A stretch of 64,000 bases of DNA from an uncultured Eubacterium sp. (GTDB taxonomy: Bacteria > Bacillota > Clostridia > Oscillospirales > Acutalibacteraceae), in contig NZ_CAKSZA010000006.1 of the NCBI RefSeq assembly GCF_934525195.1, positions 62,001-126,000 on the forward strand, given 5' to 3'. A program made the translations under genes and the position numbers. The notes beneath the pieces are model-generated. The model was not told the origin of the DNA, did no database searches, and saw only the letters and a program-made list of their open reading frames with translations. Each line of letters starts with the position of its first letter. Positions within the stretch are counted from its first letter, which is position 1. This document shows positions 25,623-34,241 of the stretch, piece after piece.

Positions 25623-25899
25623 CTCCTTTTTTTATGATTATATCATTTGATTTTTTACATTACAACAGGCTTGTATAAAAAACATTAAAATCTTTATATT
25701 TCTTTGAAAACATTGCCTACTGATTTGCAGGGATATACGCTTGGATTGAATGAATGAAGAAAAACAAATTTATTTTGCGATTTTTGGGGTGAAATATGCA
25801 GAAACGGTGAATAAAAACGCCGTTTTCAGCCTATAGGTGAAAGGGTTTTGTGACGACAGGTCAACAGACACTTTCAAAATATCGACTTGAGGTGATGAA
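25623..25899. other. Intergenic region upstream of the phage-like operon
   Basis: AT-rich. A 28-codon frame (25750-25836, MNEEKQIYFAIFGVKYAETV...) has no binding site and is weakly supported. The words TTGCAGGG (25725-25732) and ACGCTTGG (25737-25744) recur as a contiguous pair upstream of the lysis cassette (55091-55106). No clear sigma-A promoter and no att-like repeat were seen. Confidence 0.4.
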
Positions 25900-26223
25900 A
25901 TGGTGAAGAAAAAGATGTCGCTTGAAGAACAAATTGAAAAGGGGTTGACCGAGCTTGCGTTTGGCTCGTGCTGTGATGCCGTGAAACTCCTTTTTATGAG
26001 CGAGGAGGAAATAATGCAGAAACTTCCAAAACTGAAACTCATCAATGTGAGCGAGATAAAACGGCCGAAAGGCGGCGGAATGGAAATCAAATTTTTTGAC
26101 CGCATAAAGGCGTTTGAAAAGCTGATTGAAAACGACGGCGAGAAGCAGGAAAACGGCTTGAGCTTTTATGAAGCACTTGAAAAGAGTGCTCAAAGCTCGG
26201 CTGAGGATGTCGGCAATGGTTAA
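25900..26223 (+). CDS. Putative small terminase subunit
   Basis: 107 residues, the first gene of the phage-derived operon and directly upstream of the large terminase, with 8 bp overlap. It is helical and charged, with MSLEEQIEKGLTELAFGSCCDAVKLLF and EEEIMQKLPKLKLINVSEIKRP. No classic helix-turn-helix is obvious by eye, so the assignment rests on position, size and composition. A small terminase would recognise DNA for packaging; without it, packaging specificity could be altered. ATG 25900 follows GAGGTGATGAA. Confidence 0.6.
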   Translation: MVKKKMSLEEQIEKGLTELAFGSCCDAVKLLFMSEEEIMQKLPKLKLINVSEIKRPKGGGMEIKFFDRIKAFEKLIENDGEKQENGLSFYEALEKSAQSSAEDVGNG

Positions 26224-27469
26224 GTTTTTTCCGTTTTCGCAAAAACAGCTTCAAACGCTTAATTGGTGGTGTGCCGGCAGCAAATATAACACAAAAAACG
26301 GAATCATCTGTGACGGTGCCGTGAGGTCGGGCAAAACACTTTGTATGTCGCTGTCGTTTGTGTTCTGGGCATTTTATGCTTTCAATGACACGTCATTTGC
26401 ACTTTGTGGCAAAACTATAAGTTCGCTCAGGCGAAATGTGGTGACTCCTATGATACCGATGCTCAATTCGCTTGGTTTCAATGTGACGGAGAAAATCAGC
26501 AGAAATATGCTCGAAATTCAAAGAGGAAGCGTTAAAAACAGATTTTACATCTTTGGAGGCAGGGACGAAAGTTCTGCTTCGTTGATTCAGGGTATGACCT
26601 TGGGCGGTGTCCTTTTTGACGAAGTTGCGTTGATGCCTCGTTCGTTTGTTGGACAGGCTCTTGCAAGGTGTTCGCTTGATGGTTCACGGTTTTGGTTCAA
26701 CTGTAATCCTGAGCATCCTTTTCATTGGTTTTATAATGAGTGGATTAAAAAGGCTGACGAAAAGAATATGCTCTACCTCCATTTTACTATGGACGACAAT
26801 CCCTCACTTTCGCCAAAAATCAAAGGTCGATATCAGAAACTTTATACAGGTGCGTTTTATGAACGCTTTATTGAGGGCAAATGGGTTGCCGCAGACGGAT
26901 TGGTTTATCCGATGTTTTCTCCCGAAAAGCATATCAAATCGGCAGACTCGTTCAGCGAATATTATTTAAGCTGTGATTACGGAACGGTTAATCCGTTTTC
27001 GCTTGGTCTTTGGGGCAAAGGCGAGGACGGCTGGTACAGGGTGAATGAATATTATCATTCGTCAAGAGAAAAAGGCGTTCAGTTGACGGACGAGGAATAC
27101 TACGGTCATCTGAAAGAGCTTGTCGGGGACAAAACTATAACGGCTCTGATAGTTGACCCGTCGGCAGCTTCGTTTATAGAAACGGTACGCCGCCATGGTG
27201 AATTTACAGTCATCAAGGCTGAAAACGATGTGCTTAAAGGAATAAACAGAGTTTGCATGGCTTTGAAGCAAAATGAGATTTTTATATCTCCCGTTTGCAC
27301 CGACACGATAAGGGAATTTTCCATTTATCGTTGGGATAACGATATAAAGCGTGACGCACCAAAAAAAGAAAATGATCACGCAATGGACGACATACGGTAT
27401 TTTGTCAACACCGTTCTTGATATGAGGAGCGATGACTGTGCGTTTTCCGTTGCAGTAGAAAGGATGTGA
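26216..27469 (+). CDS. Phage terminase large subunit (PBSX XtmB-like)
   Basis: 417 residues, the DNA-packaging motor and nuclease. Walker A DGAVRSGKT has residues 34-41, Walker B GVLFDEVAL has Asp135-Glu136, and the RNase-H-like nuclease acidic residues are plausibly Asp254 (SCDYGT), Asp314 (VDPSAASF) and Asp391/392 (HAMDDIRY). All are intact, so the enzyme could be active. ATG 26216 overlaps the end of the small terminase gene; an upstream in-frame ATG (26168) lies deeper within that gene. Length is normal for this family. Confidence 0.92.
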   Translation: MVKFFPFSQKQLQTLNWWCAGSKYNTKNGIICDGAVRSGKTLCMSLSFVFWAFYAFNDTSFALCGKTISSLRRNVVTPMIPMLNSLGFNVTEKISRNMLEIQRGSVKNRFYIFGGRDESSASLIQGMTLGGVLFDEVALMPRSFVGQALARCSLDGSRFWFNCNPEHPFHWFYNEWIKKADEKNMLYLHFTMDDNPSLSPKIKGRYQKLYTGAFYERFIEGKWVAADGLVYPMFSPEKHIKSADSFSEYYLSCDYGTVNPFSLGLWGKGEDGWYRVNEYYHSSREKGVQLTDEEYYGHLKELVGDKTITALIVDPSAASFIETVRRHGEFTVIKAENDVLKGINRVCMALKQNEIFISPVCTDTIREFSIYRWDNDIKRDAPKKENDHAMDDIRYFVNTVLDMRSDDCAFSVAVERM

Positions 27470-27473
27470 AGCC

Positions 27474-28625
27474 TTGAGTATATTCGGCAAAAACAAAAAC
27501 AAAGAGCCGTCCGATGCCGTTGCTTCTGCTTCGGTTCAAACGGCGGGTAAAAATTGCCATCCGTTTAGGTATCTCGGCGGTTACACACCGCTTGTGGCAT
27601 CAAACAATATGGTGTATCGCTCAATCAGAGAAGGAGTGCCGATTATTGACAGTGCAATTAACAAAATTGTGCGTCTTATGGGCGGCTTTGAATTTGATTG
27701 CGGTGACGAGAGAATAAATGATGATATGAACAGATTTTTTTCGACAGTAAATGTTGGCGGAAATCAGTGTGGAATACAGTCGTTTGTTGATAATTTTATG
27801 AATCAGCTTTTGACTTATGGCACGGCAATCGGCGAAATGGTGGCTGACGAAAACGGTTTTTATGCTTTGTACAACGGCGAACTCGGCTGTGTGAGTGTGA
27901 AAAGGGCAGACAATGATATGGATTTGATTTTCTGCTCGGGTCATATGAACAGTCAGACACCGCTTGAACATCAGGAGCGAATTCTGTTCTCGGTGCTTAA
28001 TCCTGAGCCGGGAGAAATCTTGGGCACAAGTTTGCTCAGAGGTCTGCCGTTTGTATCGGATATTTTGCTGAAAATTTACAACACAATAGGCACAAATTGG
28101 CAACGACTCGGAAATTTGCGTTATGCCGTGACCTACAAACCGCAGGGTGACGGAATGGACAAGGCATTTGCAAAAGAGCGTGCCAATCAAATGGCGAAAG
28201 CGTGGAAAGACGCTATGAGCAGCACCGACACAATCAAGGATTTTGTGGCGGTCGGAGATGTTAAGGTCAGCGTTATCGGCGCAGACAATCAAATCTTGGA
28301 CAGCGAAATTCCTGTTCGCCAAATGCTTGAGCAGATTATTGCAAAGACGGGACTTATGCCGTATATGTTTGGTCTTTCGTGGTCAACGACCGAAAGAATG
28401 AGTCAACAGCAGGCAGATATTTTGACGACCGAGCTTAAAGCTTATCGCAGAATTGTCACCCCGATTATCAAGAAAATCGGCGAAACATATTTGTCCACAC
28501 TCGGAATTTACAGAAGTGTTGATGTTCAATGGACGGATATAACCTTGCAGGATGAAATCCAAATAGCACAGGCTAAACTTTACAATGCTCAGGCGGACAA
28601 ATTAGCAGAGGAGGTAAATCAGTGA
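27474..28625 (+). CDS. Phage portal protein
   Basis: 383 residues. The sequence has the portal features LLTYGTAIGEMVADENGFYALYNGE and the C-terminal ILTTELKAYRRIVTPIIKKIGETYL, and it sits between terminase and protease genes. It forms the dodecameric ring through which DNA enters the head. The start is TTG 27474, four bases past the terminase stop, with AGGATG upstream. It overlaps the protease gene by 4 bp. Complete length, no frameshift. Confidence 0.9.
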   Translation: MSIFGKNKNKEPSDAVASASVQTAGKNCHPFRYLGGYTPLVASNNMVYRSIREGVPIIDSAINKIVRLMGGFEFDCGDERINDDMNRFFSTVNVGGNQCGIQSFVDNFMNQLLTYGTAIGEMVADENGFYALYNGELGCVSVKRADNDMDLIFCSGHMNSQTPLEHQERILFSVLNPEPGEILGTSLLRGLPFVSDILLKIYNTIGTNWQRLGNLRYAVTYKPQGDGMDKAFAKERANQMAKAWKDAMSSTDTIKDFVAVGDVKVSVIGADNQILDSEIPVRQMLEQIIAKTGLMPYMFGLSWSTTERMSQQQADILTTELKAYRRIVTPIIKKIGETYLSTLGIYRSVDVQWTDITLQDEIQIAQAKLYNAQADKLAEEVNQ

Positions 28626-29578
28626 CAGACGCTTTTATTCAAAAAAGTGCTCCGAGTGAAGAGGATATGAAAAAAATCGGCAAGTTTTCCAGACGAGAGA
28701 TGTCGGCTGAAGAAGTCTATATCTTCAATGTTGACCTTTGCAACAATGATGTTGACCGAGATTTTGAAAAGTTTTCGGTGGCAACTCTCAACGAACTTGC
28801 ACAGCAGTTTGTCGGCAAAACAGGAATTTTTGACCATTCAATGAAAGCCGAAAATCAAAAGGCAAGAGTTTTTGATGCTTGGGTCGAAAAGGTTGCAGGC
28901 AAGAAAACTGCCGACGGTGAAGATTTTTATGTTCTCAAGGCAAGAGCGTATATGCTCAACAATGATGAAAACAAGGCTCTTATTGACGAAATTGATGCCG
29001 GCATAAAGAAAGAAGTTTCCGTGTCGTGCAGTGTTGAAAAGGCGATTTGTTCAATTTGCAACACGGACAATCGTCACGGCAGATGCGAGCATATTCCGGG
29101 CAGAAGCTACGGCGGAAAACTCTGTTTTAATGTTTTGAGCAATGCAAGGGATGCCTATGAATTCTCATTTGTTGCCGTTCCTGCACAGCGTGAGGCGGGA
29201 ATTACAAAATCATTTGAAAACGCAAAGGAGAAAAATATGCAGGATATTATCAAAAACATTGCCTCGGGTGACGGTGTTACCCTCACAAAATCGGAGGCAA
29301 ACAGGCTCAATTCCTACATCGAGGAGCTAAAGGATGAGGCTGCTCTCGGCGAGGAATACAAAAAGAGTCTTTCAAAGGAAGTTGTTGATTTGTTTAAGTC
29401 GGCATTTCCGAATATGGACTCAAAACTTTTTTCATCCGTTACGGCTGTTATGACGGCAAGTGAACTCATCGGTTTTCGTGACGGAATGAGAAGCAATGAA
29501 TCAAAATCAAAAATTAAGCCTCAGCTTGCACAAGCAACTGAGAGCAAGGCGATAGATTTTTCGCAATTTAGAATTTAG
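28622..29578 (+). CDS. Prohead protease fused to scaffold-like C-terminus (XkdF-like)
   Basis: 318 residues. The N-terminal protease-like domain (about 20-195) has FDHSMKAENQKARVFDAWVE and ends NVLSNARDAYEFSFVAVPAQREAG, resembling the HK97/XkdF protease end. It includes an unusual Cys cluster (SICNTDNRHGRCEH) that could bind metal. The C-terminal helical part (about 200-318) looks like an assembly scaffold. GTG 28622 overlaps the portal stop. It matures the capsid shell by cleaving scaffold. Confidence 0.8.
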   Translation: MTDAFIQKSAPSEEDMKKIGKFSRREMSAEEVYIFNVDLCNNDVDRDFEKFSVATLNELAQQFVGKTGIFDHSMKAENQKARVFDAWVEKVAGKKTADGEDFYVLKARAYMLNNDENKALIDEIDAGIKKEVSVSCSVEKAICSICNTDNRHGRCEHIPGRSYGGKLCFNVLSNARDAYEFSFVAVPAQREAGITKSFENAKEKNMQDIIKNIASGDGVTLTKSEANRLNSYIEELKDEAALGEEYKKSLSKEVVDLFKSAFPNMDSKLFSSVTAVMTASELIGFRDGMRSNESKSKIKPQLAQATESKAIDFSQFRI

Positions 29579-29589
29579 GAGGAAAAAAT

Positions 29590-29949
29590 ATGATTTCTTA
29601 CAATGGATTTGATACAAAGTATATCACTATGGAAGGCTTATATGATGACCCGAAAAGATTGAAAATCGGGGACTTCGTAAAAGTTACAGATGAAGGCACT
29701 GTTGATTTGGCTGATCCAAACAAACCGTTTTTCGGAATGGTTGTCGGCAATAATGATAACTACTATACCGTTCAGGTATCGGGATATGCCGAAATCGATT
29801 TTGCCGGGGCAGGCTTGCCTATGTATGCAAGACTTATTGTTAATAAAAGAGGCACACTTCAAAACTCTACTTCAACAACATATGACGCACCGCTTCGCAA
29901 AGTTATTTGGGTTGACAAAAATGAAAACAGAGCGGGCGTAATTCTTTAA
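29590..29949 (+). CDS. Capsid decoration/stabilisation-like protein
   Basis: 119 residues, rich in beta strands (LKIGDFVKVTDEGTVDLADP, FFGMVVGNNDNYYTVQVSGYAEIDF). Position between protease and major capsid and the SH3-like pattern suggest a head decoration protein such as gpD or the DUF2190 type. Strong ribosome binding site AGGAGGAAAA. The assignment is by context. Confidence 0.6.
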   Translation: MISYNGFDTKYITMEGLYDDPKRLKIGDFVKVTDEGTVDLADPNKPFFGMVVGNNDNYYTVQVSGYAEIDFAGAGLPMYARLIVNKRGTLQNSTSTTYDAPLRKVIWVDKNENRAGVIL

Positions 29950-29968
29950 TTTAAGGAGGAAATAGAAT

Positions 29969-30970
29969 ATGACATTTGATACTTTAAGACTAGATAAGGG
30001 ACTTTATACTTCTGAAAAGGGATTTACAAAGGCGCTTGAAGAAATTGACCCAAGTGAAAACTACAAGGGCACAGAACTTGAGGGACTTGACGCTTATGAG
30101 CGTCAGCTTAAACGTTTTGACATCAAGGTTAGCGGACAGAATTCCGACCCTGTTTCAAAATTTTTCCAAACAAGCGATTCGGCTGTTTTGTTCCCTGAAT
30201 ATATTAAGAGATCGGTTGCGGCAGCAATGGTCAAAAACGATGTTGTTGATAAGATTGTTGCAACAACCACTGTGATTGATTCTCTTGACTATCGTTCTGT
30301 TCAATGCCAATCAGTTGAACCGGAAAACATTGAAAATTCTTTCATCAACGAGGGCACATTTATTCCCGAAACCGTTATCAAGACAAAGGAGCACCTTACA
30401 AAGCTTAAAAAGAACGGCAGAACACTTGTTGCTTCTTATGAATCAATCAAGTCACAGCGCCTTGATTTGTTTGCGGTAATGCTCAAGCAAATCGGTAATT
30501 ATATTAATTCTTGTCAGCTTGTACAGGCGATTAAAGCCTTGGATACGGAAGATGCTCCGAGAATCCAAACAGAACTTGTAAACAATCAAGTTTCGTTCAC
30601 CGACTTTGCCAATTTGTATCTCGAACTTTTACCTTATGAATATAACACACTTATTGTTGAGGAAAGAGCTTTGGCAAGAATTATCAAATTGGACGAATTT
30701 CGAGACGGCGCATCAGGTCTTGACTTTCATAGCACCGGCAAGATGATTACACCTTTTGGCGCGAAAATTGTTCCTTGTGCCACAAATATTGTCGGAGCGG
30801 GCGTTGTTGCACTTGATAAAAATTATGCTTTGGAAAAGGTACAGTTTGGCGATGTTGTGACTGACTTTGATAAGCTTATTGACCGTCAGATTGAAAGAGC
30901 AACCGTAACAAGTACTGTTGGCTTTAACAAGATTGTTGATACGGCATGTGTTGTTCTTGACCAACACTAA
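29969..30970 (+). CDS. Major capsid protein (HK97-fold, XkdG-like)
   Basis: 333 residues. Features of PBSX-like coat proteins are visible: SAVLFPEYIKRSVAAAMV, an EGTFIPETVIKTKEHLTKLKKNGRTLVASYE segment, and a C-terminal domain near FGAKIVPCATNIVGAGVVALDKNYALE. It has the best ribosome binding site of the operon (AAGGAGGAAAT), fitting high expression. Length is typical. It would build the icosahedral shell with the portal at one vertex. Confidence 0.85.
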   Translation: MTFDTLRLDKGLYTSEKGFTKALEEIDPSENYKGTELEGLDAYERQLKRFDIKVSGQNSDPVSKFFQTSDSAVLFPEYIKRSVAAAMVKNDVVDKIVATTTVIDSLDYRSVQCQSVEPENIENSFINEGTFIPETVIKTKEHLTKLKKNGRTLVASYESIKSQRLDLFAVMLKQIGNYINSCQLVQAIKALDTEDAPRIQTELVNNQVSFTDFANLYLELLPYEYNTLIVEERALARIIKLDEFRDGASGLDFHSTGKMITPFGAKIVPCATNIVGAGVVALDKNYALEKVQFGDVVTDFDKLIDRQIERATVTSTVGFNKIVDTACVVLDQH

Positions 30971-30976
30971 GACATT

Positions 30977-31327
30977 ATGAAAACAGAAAATATACTTGAA
31001 ATTTTATGTACAATCGGCAGAATGTCAGACGATGAGGCTAAGAAGTATGTATCTCTTGTAAAAATCAATTCGCGTCCTTTTGCGGACAAGGAATATGATG
31101 AGGGTGATGAGGCACTCCTTGAATACTTTGTTGCGGCAAAGACCAACTATCAGATTGCACTTGCTTCATACGACAGCGAAATCTCATCTTTTAAGGCAGG
31201 AGATGTTTCGGTTACTTCAACGCCTGACGGAAATGCCGTGAAAAATGCAAAGGCTCTGTTGGACGATGCGTATTCGACAATATCGCATCTGGTTGCAGAC
31301 AAGGGCTTTTATTTTAGAGGGGTGTAA
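30977..31327 (+). CDS. Head-tail connector-like protein (XkdH position)
   Basis: 116 residues directly after the capsid gene. Mixed helices (LLEYFVAAKTNYQIALASYDSEISSF) like gp6/gp15-type adaptors that sit under the portal. Assignment by place and size. No strong binding site before ATG 30977, so it may be expressed at a low level relative to capsid. Confidence 0.6.
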   Translation: MKTENILEILCTIGRMSDDEAKKYVSLVKINSRPFADKEYDEGDEALLEYFVAAKTNYQIALASYDSEISSFKAGDVSVTSTPDGNAVKNAKALLDDAYSTISHLVADKGFYFRGV

Positions 31328-31329
31328 TA

Positions 31330-31692
31330 ATGCAGTTGAATAATCTTTCAAAGGCGTTGGTGCCGATGATAGAAAAGTATTCGCACAGTTGCACGATTAC
31401 AACCAAAGACGGTTCGGTCATCACCTCAAGGGTGATGGCTGAGCAACTGTGGAGAAGGGATAAGGTTAGGTTTGAGGCAAATCCAACCGACATAGGCTTT
31501 AATCAAAAGAATTATATTATCGGTATTTTTACCTTTGACATAACGGGATTTGGCAGAGATGACATCTTAACTCTTATGGGCACGGATTATTATTTTATTA
31601 AATCAAGCACTGTTGTTATAGGCAACGAGATTCTTTACTATACAGCGGTGCTTCGTGAGGCTGTAAAGGGGGATAAGGATGTATTTGGATAA
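31330..31692 (+). CDS. Head closure/stopper-like protein (XkdI position)
   Basis: 120 residues, beta-rich (HSCTITTKDGSVITSRVMAEQLWRRDKVRFEANPT), similar in pattern to head-tail stoppers. ATG 31330 lies 2 bp after the previous stop and the end overlaps the next gene by 14 bp. Function by context only. Confidence 0.55.
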   Translation: MQLNNLSKALVPMIEKYSHSCTITTKDGSVITSRVMAEQLWRRDKVRFEANPTDIGFNQKNYIIGIFTFDITGFGRDDILTLMGTDYYFIKSSTVVIGNEILYYTAVLREAVKGDKDVFG

Positions 31693-32077
31693 CGAAACCG
31701 ACAGTTTGCTCGAATTGCTCAAATCAAAAAAAGAACTTGAAAGTATAAGCTTTATTAAGGCTTGCCCATATGCAAAAAAGCAGACAAAAATATGCAAAAA
31801 GGTTGCTGCGATTTCTCCGGGTGAACTTGATTTGGAGAGCATAAGCGTTGATGATGAAAACTTTTTCGGCAGGTATGCGATTGACATTGACCTTTTTGTG
31901 CCGTATGAGTTTGGTTCTCCGATTGCTTATGATGATATGGAAAAAATTGTAAGGGCAATTATGAGCAAATCTGTTTGCGGAATCAGACTTTCGTCGATAG
32001 TCAAGGCTTCGTCGGCGGAATGTTACAAAATGAAAGCAACATTTACCTTTTCGCTTGCCTATTCAAAGGAGGCTTAA
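31679..32077 (+). CDS. Tail-terminator-like protein (XkdJ position)
   Basis: 132 residues with an alpha/beta pattern (SISVDDENFFGRYAIDIDLFVPYEFGSPIAYDDMEKIVRAIMS). It occupies the place of XkdJ or the minor tail-completion protein that caps the tail tube before joining to the head. In this cluster there is no tube gene after it, which makes its role uncertain. Confidence 0.5.
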   Translation: MYLDNETDSLLELLKSKKELESISFIKACPYAKKQTKICKKVAAISPGELDLESISVDDENFFGRYAIDIDLFVPYEFGSPIAYDDMEKIVRAIMSKSVCGIRLSSIVKASSAECYKMKATFTFSLAYSKEA

Positions 32078-32079
32078 AT

Positions 32080-32184
32080 ATGAAAAACGAAGATGTTGTG
32101 ATAGGTCGCAGTGAGGCTGAGGAACTAAGCGACTATATTATGCTTGATTCAAGAAGATATGACAATAATGTGAGAGGTGATTGA
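32080..32184 (+). CDS. 34-residue ORF at the place of the missing tail genes
   Basis: ATG 32080 follows a consensus AAAGGAGG, so it is very likely translated. The product is 34 residues, acidic, with SEAEELSDYIMLDSRRYD. It lies in the exact gap where sheath, tube, assembly chaperone and tape-measure genes stand in PBSX-like clusters (between xkdJ- and xkdP-like genes). It could be the leftover of a deleted tail gene or a small protein with its own role. No family recognised. Confidence 0.6.
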   Translation: MKNEDVVIGRSEAEELSDYIMLDSRRYDNNVRGD

Positions 32185-32701
32185 TATGCAGTTTATGAAA
32201 ATGAGCTATAAAGGCTTTGAATTTAATATAAATCCAAAGAATTTTAAAATCTCTATGAGCAAGAGCACAGCTAAATATAATACTGTTTATGACGGGCAAA
32301 TCTGTACTGAAAAAGGCAAAGGATGCGCTGTTGTTTCCGGAAAGGGATATTTTGTCGGTGCCGATGCAGCAGGCAAGGCTTTTGAACTGGTACGTGTTTT
32401 TAACAAAAAGGGCAGCGATTATTTGTTTTTGCCAAACAGCGTGCCGATAAAAATGCATTTTACCTCTCTTGATATATCGTATTCGAGCGGAAACGACAGG
32501 GTGGAGTATTCTTTTGAATTTACGCAGGAATGCAATACAAAGAGTGAGGAACACACGGTCGGTTATACTTATGCGCTTGAAAACGAAAATCTTTTTGACA
32601 TTGCAAGCAGAACGGGAGTTCAAATTGAATCGATTGTAAAGTGCAATGATATAGGCGATATTTTTGCCGTCAAGGAGGGCGAAAAAATATGGCTGATTTG
32701 A
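32177..32701 (+). CDS. LysM-containing baseplate/tail protein (XkdP-like)
   Basis: 174 residues. The N-terminal part (about 1-115) has the pattern of the XkdP/gp53-like proteins of contractile tails (GFEFNINPKNFKISMSKSTAKY). Residues about 128-174 form a LysM-like fold (YALENENLFDIASRTGVQIESIVKCNDI...EGEKIWL). LysM in this family links baseplate to hub. The ATG shares 8 bp with the small ORF upstream, and the end overlaps the next gene. Confidence 0.75.
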   Translation: MIDMQFMKMSYKGFEFNINPKNFKISMSKSTAKYNTVYDGQICTEKGKGCAVVSGKGYFVGADAAGKAFELVRVFNKKGSDYLFLPNSVPIKMHFTSLDISYSSGNDRVEYSFEFTQECNTKSEEHTVGYTYALENENLFDIASRTGVQIESIVKCNDIGDIFAVKEGEKIWLI

Positions 32702-33642
32702 TATTTGCACTTTACGATTTGAACGATTGCGAAATTGAACTCGGGTGTTTAAAATCGTATGAACTTTGCAAAGATATCGACGCACCGTGCGACAGCTTGA
32801 GAATAACTTTTGTCAATGAATCACCGATTCCGGAAGCGTATAAGGCGAAGGCATTTTGTGACGGCAAGTGCGTGTTCAACGGGTATGTGGACACTCAGCG
32901 TGAAACATTGCAAAAAAATCATATTGTGTGCTTTTTGTATTGCCGTTCGAGTGCGTGCATTTTGACCGACAGTGAGGCAAAGCCGTTTGCGTATACATCT
33001 CCGAGTGCGATGGCTTTGTTTGAAATAAACGCAGGTGATGAGTTTAAGTATAATCTTGGCAGTATTTACAGCGATATTAATTATCAGGTTTGCAAGGGAA
33101 CATCTCTTTACGGTGCTATAAATGGCTTTGTGTACTCCGTTACAGGTGAAAATATTAGGGTTACTCCCGACAATGAAATTGTCCTTTTGCATACTGAAAA
33201 CCGTGTGAAACTTGATGAAAAAAAGCTTATTTCTGCAAAGCGAATTATTAACAGAGGCAATGCTTTGTCGCAGATTGATTACAAAATCAGTAATTCGACA
33301 GATTATATTTATCACAGGGTCAGTAAATTTATGAATGACAAAAGAATAACCGCTCGCAAAATTCGCAACATTTCAACCGTGCCCGATTGGCAGAGAGAAA
33401 CTGCGATGAAATCGGTTTTTTTGTCTGCAAATGCAGATTATTGCGGATGGGAACTGACGGTGCAGGGCTATGCCAAAATTGATTTATGTGACGAAATAAA
33501 TGCGGACATTGAGGGCTTTGATGTTTTTGACAAAGTGGTTGCAAGCAGCGTTGCGCATATTTTTGACTCATCGGGTGAACGCACGGTGATTAAGGCAAAT
33601 TATATGATTGATTTGGAGGAAATGAGCTATGTGGATGAGTAA
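32689..33642 (+). CDS. Baseplate hub protein (XkdQ / gpD-like)
   Basis: 317 residues. Beta-rich hub fold with LIFALYDLNDCEIELGCLKSYELCKDIDAPCDSLRI at the start, typical of XkdQ-like proteins, and a late region KVVASSVAHIFDSSGERTVIKANYMIDLEE. It would form the trimeric hub to which the spike attaches. Overlaps both neighbours (13 and 14 bp), showing tight translational coupling. Confidence 0.75.
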   Translation: MADLIFALYDLNDCEIELGCLKSYELCKDIDAPCDSLRITFVNESPIPEAYKAKAFCDGKCVFNGYVDTQRETLQKNHIVCFLYCRSSACILTDSEAKPFAYTSPSAMALFEINAGDEFKYNLGSIYSDINYQVCKGTSLYGAINGFVYSVTGENIRVTPDNEIVLLHTENRVKLDEKKLISAKRIINRGNALSQIDYKISNSTDYIYHRVSKFMNDKRITARKIRNISTVPDWQRETAMKSVFLSANADYCGWELTVQGYAKIDLCDEINADIEGFDVFDKVVASSVAHIFDSSGERTVIKANYMIDLEEMSYVDE

Positions 33643-33982
33643 AAAAATTGTGGCAACTTCAGAAAATGAGGTCGCCGAAAAAGGCAAGGTTACGCTGTCT
33701 GACAATCAATTTGAAGCCGGTGCTACCGTTACAAAACGAAATATTGACAGCTATGCGCCTTATGGATATCAGAGCGTTCCGCCGATTAACGAAGATATTA
33801 TTATGCTTGAATCAAATGACGGCGCAGTTGTGCTTGGCACATTAAATAAAAACTGCGATATCGAAAGCGGAGAAGTGAAAGTTTCGTCGCTCGGAGGCGC
33901 GTATATTATTCTCAAAAATGATGGCAACATTGTTCTCAACGGTTTGGTGATTGACAGCAGAGGAGTGATACAAAATGAATGA
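33629..33982 (+). CDS. Baseplate spike/OB-like protein (XkdR position)
   Basis: 117 residues, beta-rich, with AEKGKVTLSDNQFEAGATVTKRNIDSYAPYGYQSVPPINEDIIML, then a repeat-like tail GEVKVSSLGGAYIILKNDGNIVLNG as in short beta-helical spikes. This pattern occurs in gpV/gp5-type spikes that pierce membranes. ATG 33629 follows GGAGGAAATGAGCT. Confidence 0.65.
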   Translation: MWMSKKIVATSENEVAEKGKVTLSDNQFEAGATVTKRNIDSYAPYGYQSVPPINEDIIMLESNDGAVVLGTLNKNCDIESGEVKVSSLGGAYIILKNDGNIVLNGLVIDSRGVIQNE

Positions 33983-34241
33983 TACCGATGTTATTGGCGA
34001 ACTTTTGAAAAATGCCGTAAGGTGTTTTACGGTTAGGAGAGGCAGATTTTATCCCGACAAAAACTTTGGCTCAAAAATAAGTCTTGCGCAGACAAATGCA
34101 GAAATTTTGGCTTTTGCAAGACAAAGCGTTGCCGAGGTTGACGGCGTGTTTGTAAAATCTGCCTCAAAAAATAATTACGGAGTCACCTTTGAAGTGACGG
34201 TTAACGGAGAAGAAAGGACGGTGACGGCGAATTTTGATTAG
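33975..34241 (+). CDS. Baseplate wedge protein (XkdS / gp25-like)
   Basis: 88 residues. RCFTVRRGRFYPDKNFGSKISLAQTN and EILAFARQSVAEVDGVFVKS match DUF2634/gp25-type wedge proteins that in contractile tails nucleate sheath polymerisation. This is striking because no sheath gene is present. Overlaps both neighbours by 8 bp. Confidence 0.75.
   Translation: MNDTDVIGELLKNAVRCFTVRRGRFYPDKNFGSKISLAQTNAEILAFARQSVAEVDGVFVKSASKNNYGVTFEVTVNGEERTVTANFD

Noticed and set aside
25770..26193. Minus-strand frames opposite the small terminase
   Set aside because: Antisense shadows without binding sites; the plus-strand operon logic is clear.
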